A program made the position numbers and the translations under genes. The notes beneath the pieces were generated by a model. It had not been told where the DNA came from. It did not search any database and saw only the letters and a list, made by a program, of their open reading frames with translations. 64,000 nt of DNA from NCBI RefSeq assembly GCF_004698125.1, contig NZ_ML214298.1, positions 372,001-436,000 of the forward strand, in the 5' to 3' direction. Positions 56,732 through 64,000 of this stretch are shown piece by piece. The DNA is from Halosimplex halophilum. GTDB taxonomy: Archaea > Halobacteriota > Halobacteria > Halobacteriales > Haloarculaceae. Positions within the stretch are counted from its first letter, which is position 1. Every line of letters begins with the position of its first letter.

Positions 56732-58288
56732 ATGAAAGCCGCGCTCGTCATCCTGGACGGCTGGGCGCTGAACCCCGACGAGGGAGTCCGCGACGCCGTC
56801 GCCGCCGCCGAGACGCCGAACTTCGACCGCTTCTGGAGCGCGGGCGGCCACGGCACGCTCGTCACCTCGGGCCGCCGCGTCGGCCTGCCGGAGGGCCAGA
56901 TGGGCAACTCCGAGGTCGGCCACCTCAACATCGGCGCCGGCCGCGTCGTCAAGCAGGAATCGGCCCGCGTCACCGACGCCATCGCCCGCTGGCGCGGCGA
57001 GGACCGCCCCGACCCGGAGGGCGACGGCGCCATCGACGACAACGAGGCCATCCTCTCGGCGTTCGACTACGCCCGCGACCACGACGGCCGCGTCCACTTC
57101 ATGGGCCTCGTCTCGGACGGCGGCGTCCACTCCTATCAGTCCCATCTCCACGCGCTGATCGAACTGGCCGCCGAGAAGGACGTCGAGGCGGTCACCCACG
57201 CGTTCACCGACGGCCGCGACACCTCCCCCACGGGCGGCGAGGAGTACCTCGCCGACCTGCAGGCCCACGCCGACGAGCAGGGGACCGGCCACGTCGCCAC
57301 CGTCTCGGGCCGCTACTACGCGATGGACCGCGACGAGAACTGGGACCGCACGGAGCTGGCCTACGACGCCATCGTCGAGCGCCACGCCGGCCACGAGGCC
57401 GAGTCGGCGGTCGACGCCGTACAGGAGTCCTACGACCGCGGCGACACCGACGAGTTCGTCGAGCCGACGCTAGTCAAGGGTCAACCCGCACTGGAAGACG
57501 GGGATTCGGTCGTCTTCTTCAACTTCCGCTCGGACCGCGCGCGCCAGCTCACCCGGATGCTCGCCGACATCCGCTCGGACGCCTGGGGCGGCCACACGGA
57601 CCCGCCCGAGACCCGCGTCGTGACGATGACCCAGTACGACGAGACGTTCGATCTGCCGACCGCGTTCCCGCCGATCCGCCCCGCGGACACGCTCGGCGAG
57701 GTCGTCTCGGAGACGGGGCACACCCAGCTCAGACTCGCCGAGACCGAGAAGTACGCCCACGTCACCTACTTCCTCAACGGCGGCCGCGAGGTGGAGTTCG
57801 ACGGCGAGATCCGGGAGATCGTCCCCAGCCCCGACGTGCCGACCTACGACCAAAAGCCGGAGATGAGCGCCGCCGAGGTGACCGACACCGCGATCGCCGA
57901 GATCGACGAGCGCGACCCCGACCTGCTGGTGCTCAACTACGCGAACCCGGACATGGTGGGCCACACTGGCGACTTCGACGCCGCCGTCGAAGCGGTCGAG
58001 GCGGTCGACGAGCAGCTCGGGCGGCTGGTCGAGGCGATCCAGGGAGCCGGCGGACACGTGCTGGTCACCGCCGACCACGGCAACGCCGACGACATGGGCA
58101 CCGAGGAAGAGCCCTACACTGCCCACACGACGAACCCGGTCCCCCTGATCTACCTCGCGCCCGACGGGACCGACGGCGGCCGCCGGGTGCGCGAGGGCGG
58201 CGCGCTGGAGGACCTGGCGCCGACGCTGCTGGAACTGATGGGCGTCGAGAAGCCGGCGGCGATGACCGGCGAGAGCCTGCTGGAGTAG
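56732..58288 (+). CDS. gpmI: 2,3-bisphosphoglycerate-independent phosphoglycerate mutase
   Basis: A 518-residue glycolytic/gluconeogenic enzyme interconverting 3- and 2-phosphoglycerate through a phospho-Ser. Metal Asp9 (VILDGWALN), the nucleophile Ser60 in QMGNSEVGHLNIGAG, HAFTDGRDTSPTGG, NFRSDRARQLTR, YANPDMVGHTGDFDA and TADHGNADDMG are all present and in order. It is the full-length bacterial/archaeal iPGM type. It starts at an ATG directly after GGGAGGT, a possible Shine-Dalgarno sequence although very close. Confidence 0.96.
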   Translation: MKAALVILDGWALNPDEGVRDAVAAAETPNFDRFWSAGGHGTLVTSGRRVGLPEGQMGNSEVGHLNIGAGRVVKQESARVTDAIARWRGEDRPDPEGDGAIDDNEAILSAFDYARDHDGRVHFMGLVSDGGVHSYQSHLHALIELAAEKDVEAVTHAFTDGRDTSPTGGEEYLADLQAHADEQGTGHVATVSGRYYAMDRDENWDRTELAYDAIVERHAGHEAESAVDAVQESYDRGDTDEFVEPTLVKGQPALEDGDSVVFFNFRSDRARQLTRMLADIRSDAWGGHTDPPETRVVTMTQYDETFDLPTAFPPIRPADTLGEVVSETGHTQLRLAETEKYAHVTYFLNGGREVEFDGEIREIVPSPDVPTYDQKPEMSAAEVTDTAIAEIDERDPDLLVLNYANPDMVGHTGDFDAAVEAVEAVDEQLGRLVEAIQGAGGHVLVTADHGNADDMGTEEEPYTAHTTNPVPLIYLAPDGTDGGRRVREGGALEDLAPTLLELMGVEKPAAMTGESLLE

Positions 58289-58308
58289 CCGACCGCTCGC
58301 CGCTCGTT

Positions 58309-59268
58309 CTACAGCTCGACCGGCTCGCCGTCCTCGATGGATTCGTTGACCGCCAGCGTCAGCTCGAACGTCCGGCGGGCGTCCGCGTACGGCGAGCGCA
58401 GCCCTCCGCCGTCGCCCGACGCGACGGCGTCGACGAACGACTCGACCTCGGCGGCGTAGGGGTTGCGGTCGAACTCCTCGTCGATCGCCTCGCCGTCGAC
58501 GACGCCGGAGACGGACTGTTCGGTCACTTCGAGTGTCGCGCCGTCGGCCACCACTTCGAGGCCGTGTTTGTCGTCCTCGGCCGCGCAGGAAGTCGAGACG
58601 TGCGATATCGCGCCCGACTCGTGGGTCATCGTCGCAGAGGTGGCGTCGGAGAAGTCGACGGCCTCCTCGATGCGGTGACTCCCGGCCGCCGCGACGCGCT
58701 CCACGTCGCCGGCGAGGTACCGGACGGTGTCGTAGACGTGGGTGGCCTGCTCGACGACCTGGCCGCCGGACTTGTCGGCGTGGCGCCACCAGTGGTCCTC
58801 GCCGCCGGCGACGCCGCCCCACCAGTAGCCGTCGACGTAACCCACGTCGCGCCCTGCCAGGATCTCCCGGGCGCGTTCGACCCCCGCGGAGTAGCGCCAG
58901 TCGTAGCCGACCTGCGCGAGCACGTCGTTGGCCTCGACCGCGGCCTCGATCTCGCGGGCCTTCTCCGCGGAGAGGGCGAGCGGCTTCTCGACGAACAGGT
59001 CGTAGCCGTGCTCGGCGGCGGCGGTCTCCTGGTCGTCGTGGGCAAAGGGCGGGAGACAGACGAAGACGGCGTCGGGGTCGGTCTCCGCGTAGCAGTCGTG
59101 GTGGTCGGAGAAGGCGGGGACTTCGAACCGCTCCGCGGCGGATTCGGCCGTCTCGGCGTCCACGTCGCAGACCCCGACGATCCGGGCGTCGTCGATGGCC
59201 TCGAGGTTGTCGAAGTGCTGCCACTGGGCGATGCCGCCGGCGCCGACGAAGGCGATGTCGACCGTCAT
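58309..59268 (-). CDS. Gfo/Idh/MocA-family oxidoreductase
   Basis: A 319-residue dehydrogenase. The cofactor loop is IAFVGAGGIAQWQHF, and the EKP motif appears in YDLFVEKPLALSAEKAREIE. The helix with the candidate proton-relay residues reads GGQVVEQATHVYDTVRYLAG (Gln/His in the usual DxxxH position). It is a different subfamily from the island enzyme at 7358-8578. The substrate is unknown, probably a sugar or sugar nucleotide. It is convergent with gpmI. Confidence 0.92.
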   Translation of the reverse strand: MTVDIAFVGAGGIAQWQHFDNLEAIDDARIVGVCDVDAETAESAAERFEVPAFSDHHDCYAETDPDAVFVCLPPFAHDDQETAAAEHGYDLFVEKPLALSAEKAREIEAAVEANDVLAQVGYDWRYSAGVERAREILAGRDVGYVDGYWWGGVAGGEDHWWRHADKSGGQVVEQATHVYDTVRYLAGDVERVAAAGSHRIEEAVDFSDATSATMTHESGAISHVSTSCAAEDDKHGLEVVADGATLEVTEQSVSGVVDGEAIDEEFDRNPYAAEVESFVDAVASGDGGGLRSPYADARRTFELTLAVNESIEDGEPVEL

Positions 59269-59396
59269 TGCCGGAGTCGCGCGCCGGCCGGGCAAAAAGG
59301 CGGCGTCGGCGGAGAACACGGCCGGATCGTGGCCGCGGTGGGCGACGGCGCCGACCCCCGGGTCCCGCCCGGGAACGCGGCGACGGGACCGGGCCG

Positions 59397-59633
59397 CTAC
59401 TCCGGTTTCCAGTCGAGTTTGACGGTGAACGCCTCGCGGCTGCCCCGCAGCAGCGACGACATCTCGCGGACGCCGATCTCCATGCCGATCTCGTCCGGCG
59501 GCGCGAGGTGGACGGTGCGGTTGTTCACGTTCACGTCGAAGGAGCCGTCGCCGCGCAGGTCCGCGGCGATCGACTCCAGCTTGTCGGCGGCCTCGTCGCG
59601 GGTCATGTCCAGTTCTTCCAGCTCTTTCGCCAT
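59397..59633 (-). CDS. amphi-Trp domain protein
   Basis: A 78-residue protein of the amphi-Trp family: helix MTRDEAADKLESIAADLRGD, strand FDVNVNNRTVHLAPPDEI, and the family-defining end REAFTVKLDWKPE with the Trp. Such small proteins are widespread in haloarchaea and often occur as pairs; function is unknown. The ATG at 59633 gives the standard length. Confidence 0.88.
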   Translation of the reverse strand: MAKELEELDMTRDEAADKLESIAADLRGDGSFDVNVNNRTVHLAPPDEIGMEIGVREMSSLLRGSREAFTVKLDWKPE

Positions 59634-59766
59634 ACCGGACCTCGGGAACCGCCGGGGAAAAGTAACGGGCGGGAACCCGCGGTAACGGCGCCTTACGGCC
59701 GCAGGTCGCTGCTGGACCGATCCCCGTCGCCGGTCGCCGCTCGTCCGGTGGCGGTCGCCGGCCGCG

Positions 59767-60849
59767 CTACTGGGCGACCCGCTCGGGTTCGGGCTCGGTC
59801 AGGATCTCCCGCTCGACGCCCTCGAAGGCCTCGGCGAACTCGGGGCCGAACGCCGAGGCGGGCGTCTGGAAGCCGTCGCCGGCTTCGCCGTCGAGGACGC
59901 GCCGCGCGGCCTCGACCGCCGTGGCCGTGGTCAGGTCGTAGGTGTTCGGCGTCCGCATCCGCGCGCGGGCGGCGGTGCCGTCCGCCTCGACCACCTCGCC
60001 CCAGATGTGCGTCTCGCTCCCCGCCCGTTCCTCGGCGGTCGGCCCCGAGACGACCCGGCCGGCGACGGCCTCCGCCGCCCGGCGGACCGGCCCCGCGGCG
60101 AGGAGTGGGACGAGCCGCCGCGTCCGTTCCATCACGTCGGCGGCGCGGTCGGGGACGCCCGCGTACACCTCGATGTTCGGGATGCCCGTCGAGTAGTACG
60201 CCGAGGACACGTCGCCCCAGGGGACGGTGACGGCGGTCCGCTCTCCGGTCGGGAACTCGAAGGTGCGGCGCTTGTAGGCGACCGGGACCGTCTCGACGCG
60301 GCCGTCCCGGCGGACGGCGCCCGGCCGATCGAGCCCGCGGAGCATCGACTTCACCGTCCCCGGAGAGAAGGTCCCCAGCCCGTCGATGGCGAGGGTGAGT
60401 TCCTCGGCGTCGGGGAGCAGGCCGTGGAGGATGGCGGCCAGGCAGTCGGTCGGGACCACGTCGAACCCGACGCCGGGGACGACGGCGACGCCCGCCTCGG
60501 TCGCCTCGGCGTCGCGGGCGGCGGTCGCTTCGAGCACGTCCACGTTCCCGGCCAGGTCGAGGTAGTCCGTGCCGGCGCGGAGACACGCGTCGATCAGCGG
60601 CTCGGCGGTGTCCTCGAACGGGCCGGCGCAGTTGAGCACGGCGTCGACGTCTGCGACCATCCGTTCGACGACCGTCGGGTGTTCGAGGCTGAACACCCGG
60701 TGGTCGCAGCCGCGCTCGGTCGCCGCCGCCTCGACCCGTTCGGCCGACCGCCCCGCCAGTATCGGGTCGAGACCGTCCGCGACGGCGCGTTCGGTTATCA
60801 GCGATCCGGTGTAGCCGTACGCTCCGTAGACGAGCAGGTCCCCTTCCAT
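59767..60849 (-). CDS. saccharopine dehydrogenase-like NAD(P)-binding protein
   Basis: A 360-residue protein with the Rossmann motif LLVYGAYGYTGSLITERAV, a second conserved stretch DAVLNCAGPFEDTAEPLIDA followed by YLDLAGNVDVLEA, and GVGFDVVPTDCLAAIL. This matches the trans-acting enoyl-reductase/saccharopine dehydrogenase-like family, found in lipid and polyketide pathways. The reaction here is unknown. Residues 215-280 carry a loop unlike lysine-pathway enzymes. Confidence 0.87.
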   Translation of the reverse strand: MEGDLLVYGAYGYTGSLITERAVADGLDPILAGRSAERVEAAATERGCDHRVFSLEHPTVVERMVADVDAVLNCAGPFEDTAEPLIDACLRAGTDYLDLAGNVDVLEATAARDAEATEAGVAVVPGVGFDVVPTDCLAAILHGLLPDAEELTLAIDGLGTFSPGTVKSMLRGLDRPGAVRRDGRVETVPVAYKRRTFEFPTGERTAVTVPWGDVSSAYYSTGIPNIEVYAGVPDRAADVMERTRRLVPLLAAGPVRRAAEAVAGRVVSGPTAEERAGSETHIWGEVVEADGTAARARMRTPNTYDLTTATAVEAARRVLDGEAGDGFQTPASAFGPEFAEAFEGVEREILTEPEPERVAQ

Positions 60850-61087
60850 GCCGCCCCGTTCGCGCCCGACGTGAAAAACGAACGCGTCCGTTCACTCCGC
60901 GGGCCGGGATCCGTCCCCGTCAGCGCCACGCTCCACGGGTTCCCCGCCGCGGTCCCGGTGTCACGTCCCGGTTCGGGCCGCGTTCAGGCGAGCTTTCGAG
61001 CCGGTAACCGACGGATACGGCGGCGCCGTCAGCGGGTCCGTCGGTAGCGAGCGGATTACTATCGGCGGGGCGGCCGGAGGGGCCGAC

Positions 61088-61098
61088 GGAGGATCACC
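61088..61098 (+). promoter_or_regulatory. Shine-Dalgarno sequence for the DUF892 gene
   Basis: GGAGGATCACC directly precedes the ATG at 61099. A clear GGAGG like this is unusual in this window, where most starts look leaderless, and it fixes the start. Confidence 0.6.
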
Positions 61099-61593
61099 AT
61101 GGCAGTCACATCTGCGAAAGAGCTGTTCACGCACGAACTCGAAGACATCTACTACGCCGAGAACGAACTGCTCGACGTGCTCGACCAGCTGGCCGAGCAG
61201 ACCGAGCACGAGGAGATCGCCCGGGCCTTCCGGGAGCACCGCGAGGAGACGGAGGGCCACATCGACCGCCTCGAAGAAGTGTTCGAGATGCTCGGTCAGG
61301 AGCCCGAGGAGGAGGAGTGCGAGGGCATCCAGGGGTTGATCGAGGAACACCAGGAGCTGGTCGAGATGGACCCGGACCCGGAGGTGCTCGACGTGGCCAA
61401 CCTGACGGCCGCTCAGAAGACCGAACACTACGAGATCGCCGCCTACGGCAACCTCGCACTGCTGGCCGACCGCCTCGGCATGGACGAGGCCGGCGACATC
61501 CTCCACGAGAACCTGGAAGAGGAGGAGGCCGCCCTGGAGAAGCTGAAAGACCTCACCAGCGAGTACGACTACGAGCCGATCGTCGCGGCGTGA
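61099..61593 (+). CDS. ferritin-like DUF892 (YciF-type) protein
   Basis: A 164-residue four-helix-bundle protein. The iron-ligand helices are visible: FTHELEDIYYAENELLDVLD, FREHREETEGHIDRLEEVFE, KTEHYEIAAYGNLALLADRL and LHENLEEEEAALEKLKD. DUF892/YciF proteins are stress-induced ferritin-like proteins. The upstream 249 bases hold no gene and the start is fixed by a strong Shine-Dalgarno sequence, suggesting a leadered, separately controlled transcript. Confidence 0.93.
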   Translation: MAVTSAKELFTHELEDIYYAENELLDVLDQLAEQTEHEEIARAFREHREETEGHIDRLEEVFEMLGQEPEEEECEGIQGLIEEHQELVEMDPDPEVLDVANLTAAQKTEHYEIAAYGNLALLADRLGMDEAGDILHENLEEEEAALEKLKDLTSEYDYEPIVAA

Positions 61594-61599
61594 CCGGGC

Positions 61600-61720
61600 G
61601 CGGACCGTCCGGCGACCGAGCCGCCCGTCGACCGTCCCGCGGTCGGCCCACCCGTCGGCCACCCGGCGGTCGGCCCGCCCGTCGGCCCATCCGTCGACCG
61701 TCCGGCAGTCGTGTCCGCCG
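61600..61720. repeat. degenerate short tandem repeat
   Basis: About eight imperfect units of 12-15 bases around CCGTCGGCC/CCGTCGACC follow the DUF892 stop codon. The stretch is non-coding and probably arose by slippage in GC-rich sequence. Confidence 0.5.
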
Positions 61721-61804
61721 ACCCCCCGGCACTCGCGTCCGCCGACAGTCCGGCCGCCGCCGCGCGCCCGGTTCGGCCGCCGACTCGCGAGACTCCCTCT
61801 CTTC

Positions 61805-63262
61805 ATGCGTTTCGTCCACGTGACGATCCCCGAGGGGGAACGGCGGGCGGTCGAACGGGTCCTCGCGGACCACGGCATCGACTACGCGGTCACCGACGAG
61901 GTCGGCGGGGTCGATCGGCGGCCGGACGGCCGCGAGTACGAGGCGGTCGCGACCTTCCCGCTGCCGGTCGAGGCCGTCGAGCCGGTGGTGGCCTCGTTGC
62001 GGGAGATCGGGCTCGACGAGGAGTCCCACGTCGTCGTCCAGACCGTCCAGACGGTCGTCTCCGACCGCTTCGGCGAGCTCCAGCGCGAGTACGACGAACG
62101 CACGTCCGACGAACACATCGCCCACGAGGAGATCCGGATGGTCGCGAAGGGGCTCGTCCCGGACAGGCTCACCTACGTCCTGCTGTCGGTCGCGAGCGCC
62201 GTCGTCGCGACCGCCGGGCTGTTGCTCGACAGCGCGTCGATCGTCGTCGGGTCGATGGTGATCGCGCCGCTGATCGGGCCGGCCCTCTCGGCCAGCGTGG
62301 GGACGGTCCTGGCCGACCGGGAGCTCACCAGGGAGGGGGTGACCTTCCAGGTCCTCGGGTTCGGGCTGGCCGTCGCGAGCGCGACCGCCTTCGCGCTGGT
62401 CGTCCGGACGTTCTTCCTCGTCCCGCCGAACGTCGACGTGACCGCGATCGAGCAGATATCCGGGCGGCTCTCGCCGGACCTCCTCTCGCTGGTCGTCGCG
62501 CTCGGGTCGGGCGCGGCCGGCGCCAGGAGCCTGACCGGGGACATCTCGACGCCGCTGGTCGGGGTCATGGTGGCGGCGGCGCTGATCCCGCCGACCGCCG
62601 CCATCGGCATCGGCATCGCCTGGGGGCTGCCGGCGATCGTCCTCCGCGCCGGGCTGTTGGTGCTGGTCAACACGCTCTCGATCAACCTGATGGCGCTGGC
62701 GACGCTGTGGCTCTCGGGCTACCGGGCCCACGGCGAGCGCGAGCGCCGGGGGGCGCGCCGCCGGGTACACAACTGGACCGTCGTCATCGCGGTCGCCGTG
62801 CTCGTCCTCGCGGCGATCCTGGGCGCGTTCACCTACTCGGCGTACCGGGCCGGGGCGTCGACCGAGAGCGTCCGCGCCACCGCCCAGGAGGTCGTCGACA
62901 GCGACCGGTACGCCGACCTGACGCTGACCGAGGTCACCGTCGAGTACGGCGACGAGCCGTTCAGCCGGACGCCGACCCGCGTCGTCGTGACGGTGACGGC
63001 GCCCGGCGGCGAGATCGACCCCGACCTCGACGACGACATCGAGACGGAACTGCGCCGGACGGCCGGCGTCACCGTCCCGGTCACCGTCCGGTTCATCCCG
63101 GTGTCGACGGCCGGCGGGAACGCGACGGCGACGCCCGCCGGGACCGGGACGGCGTCGACACCGCGGGCCGGGACGGGGGCGAGCGGTGTGCCGAACCCGC
63201 CGGGGGCGCGGCGTCTGACGCCTGACCGACTGGGGTTTATGGGTGAGGGACCCCTCCCGTAG
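61805..63262 (+). CDS. DUF389 membrane protein
   Basis: A 485-residue protein. Residues 1-110 are a soluble ACT-like domain (RFVHVTIPEGERRAVERVLA, ATFPLPVEAVEPVVASLREI). Residues about 115-345 hold six hydrophobic helices with the DUF389 core (SASIVVGSMVIAPLIGPALS, DISTPLVGVMVAAALIPPTA). A C-terminal extracytoplasmic or cytoplasmic beta domain ends in a Thr/Gly/Ala-rich tail. Function is unproven; the family is a conserved membrane protein in bacteria and archaea. Confidence 0.9.
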   Translation: MRFVHVTIPEGERRAVERVLADHGIDYAVTDEVGGVDRRPDGREYEAVATFPLPVEAVEPVVASLREIGLDEESHVVVQTVQTVVSDRFGELQREYDERTSDEHIAHEEIRMVAKGLVPDRLTYVLLSVASAVVATAGLLLDSASIVVGSMVIAPLIGPALSASVGTVLADRELTREGVTFQVLGFGLAVASATAFALVVRTFFLVPPNVDVTAIEQISGRLSPDLLSLVVALGSGAAGARSLTGDISTPLVGVMVAAALIPPTAAIGIGIAWGLPAIVLRAGLLVLVNTLSINLMALATLWLSGYRAHGERERRGARRRVHNWTVVIAVAVLVLAAILGAFTYSAYRAGASTESVRATAQEVVDSDRYADLTLTEVTVEYGDEPFSRTPTRVVVTVTAPGGEIDPDLDDDIETELRRTAGVTVPVTVRFIPVSTAGGNATATPAGTGTASTPRAGTGASGVPNPPGARRLTPDRLGFMGEGPLP

Positions 63263-63275
63263 AACCGAGACGAGG

Positions 63276-63620
63276 ATGATCCCGACCACGGAACGCGGCG
63301 ACGAGAGCGGCGTCGGCGAGGCGAGCGGGGAGCGGTCGATCCCCATCGAGATCAGCGTCGCGACCGACGGCGACGAGCGGCCGCCGGTCGACGACGAGAC
63401 CCGCGTCGACGTGGAGGTCGACGGGCAGATGTACCCGACCGCGCGGCTGGCCGACGGCCGCTACGTCGCCTGGTGGTTCGAGACCGACGCGCCGGAGCTG
63501 TCGGACCCCGTGACCACCGAGTGGGTCGCCGCGCCCACCCGGTTCCTCGCCGCGGGCACCCTCCACGAGCTGTGGCAGGACCCCGCCGCCTTCGACCAGT
63601 TGCCCGACGGCGAGCTGTAG
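63276..63620 (+). CDS. conserved haloarchaeal hypothetical protein
   Basis: A 114-residue acidic soluble protein beginning after a DUF389 gene, 13 bases downstream, hence probably cotranscribed. Recognisable strands are DDETRVDVEVDGQMYPTARL and GRYVAWWFETDAPELSDPVT; the end is FDQLPDGEL. Function is unknown. Confidence 0.65.
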   Translation: MIPTTERGDESGVGEASGERSIPIEISVATDGDERPPVDDETRVDVEVDGQMYPTARLADGRYVAWWFETDAPELSDPVTTEWVAAPTRFLAAGTLHELWQDPAAFDQLPDGEL

Positions 63621-63743
63621 CGCGGCCGAACGGACGGCTCGAACGGCACTGACTTCCTCCCGACCGCCGCGACCTCTCCACAGCGGCGAGCCTTCCGCGG
63701 CCACCAGGCTGAATGGCGTCCCGTCCGTTGTGCGAGTGGACAG

Positions 63744-64000
63744 ATGCCCACCTACATCACGGAGGTCGACGTGAACGAGGCTGAGTACCAGAACCCGCAG
63801 GAACTCGTCTCGATCTGGGGGGCGATCCGCGAGGACATCAGGGACCTCGGCGGCGAGGTCGTCGACTCCCACGCCGTGCTCGGCGACTACGACTTCCTGG
63901 TCGTCTACGCCGTCGACGACCGGGAGCGGGCGTTCCAGGTGACGCAGGTCATCGAGCGCCACGGGCTCGACACGAAGACCATGCAGGGGCTCCCGATCGA
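63744..64000 (+). CDS. GYD-domain protein, N-terminal part
   Basis: Runs off the right edge after 85 codons with no stop. It begins PTYITEVDVNEAEYQNPQEL and continues IWGAIREDIRDLGGEVVDSH and AVLGDYDFLVVYAVDDRERA. The GxYDxL(V/I)xx motif (GDYDFLVVYA) defines the GYD family, small ferredoxin-like alpha/beta proteins of about 95 residues of unknown function. Only about ten residues are probably missing. Confidence 0.85.
   Translation, partial: MPTYITEVDVNEAEYQNPQELVSIWGAIREDIRDLGGEVVDSHAVLGDYDFLVVYAVDDRERAFQVTQVIERHGLDTKTMQGLPI

Noticed and set aside
61600-61720. tandem CCGTCGGCC units as iterons or an origin
   Set aside because: Units vary in length and sequence, no AT-rich unwinding region or replication gene is near.
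1-64000. CRISPR arrays, rRNA or tRNA genes, intact insertion sequences
   Set aside because: Searched by eye on both strands; no regular repeat-spacer array, no cloverleaf and no transposase gene was found.

Overview
The window is a haloarchaeal (class Halobacteria) chromosome segment. Evidence: very high GC with G/C at nearly every third codon position, strongly acidic proteins, many Tat-type (twin-arginine) lipoprotein signals, many GTG starts, archaeal TATA boxes 25-35 bases before leaderless starts, and typical families (Taw1, CTP-dependent riboflavin kinase, halocyanin, Bat-type HTH regulators, NurA, archaeal two-ATPase oligopeptide transporters). No rRNA, tRNA or CRISPR array was found. 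Product names come from motif recognition without any database search.

Left part, 1 to about 21.2 kb. A partial tyrosine recombinase runs in from the left edge, followed by an intact taw1 (wybutosine pathway). The last 57 bp of taw1 recur 19,352 bp further right, at the end of a broken taw1 3' fragment (20943-21167). The segment between them looks like an integrated genomic island. It carries a broken ArsA/Get3-like ATPase, a BNR-type propeller protein, two inositol-monophosphatase-family enzymes, a Tat-exported endonuclease/exonuclease/phosphatase-fold hydrolase, a Gfo/Idh/MocA dehydrogenase, a nagA plus SIS-domain operon (GlcNAc-6-P deacetylase and probable glucosamine-6-P deaminase/isomerase), and a complete family-5 (Dpp/Opp-type) ABC importer with a fused double ATPase. 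The set reads as uptake and breakdown of an amino-sugar- and perhaps cyclitol-phosphate-containing compound. A spaced motif, TA(C/T)ATAACA-N10-TGTAATC, occurs three times, always between genes of this island. The island ends in a stretch of about 30% GC.

Middle part, 21.4 to about 46.5 kb, core-like and very GC-rich. It holds ribK-ribB (archaeal riboflavin/FMN synthesis), a halocyanin, a receiver-PAS-PAS-GAF histidine kinase whose receiver has lost its phospho-acceptor Asp, a divergent SDR/FAD-monooxygenase pair, an acetoacetate-decarboxylase-like protein, an aldo/keto reductase and a large RNase H-like (DUF460) protein. Next comes a cluster of redox and metal genes: a four-repeat DUF2249 protein with a His-rich tail, a RIC/ScdA-type di-iron protein, a CopD-like membrane protein, and a divergent DtxR-like regulator that has swapped its metal ligands for cysteines. 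Further on are a MOSC protein, small membrane proteins, an arylsulfotransferase-like propeller, an iron/peroxidase lipoprotein pair and a ZIP metal transporter.

Right part, 46.9 to 64 kb, housekeeping and conserved hypothetical genes: an EEP hydrolase, an HD phosphohydrolase, a drug/export-type ABC-2 transporter, a Bat-type regulator, a methyltransferase, an ACR3/BASS-type transporter, the nurA operon, a Nudix protein, gpmI, a second Gfo/Idh enzyme, an amphi-Trp protein, a saccharopine-dehydrogenase-like protein, a DUF892 ferritin-like protein, a DUF389 membrane protein and a partial GYD-domain gene running off the right edge.
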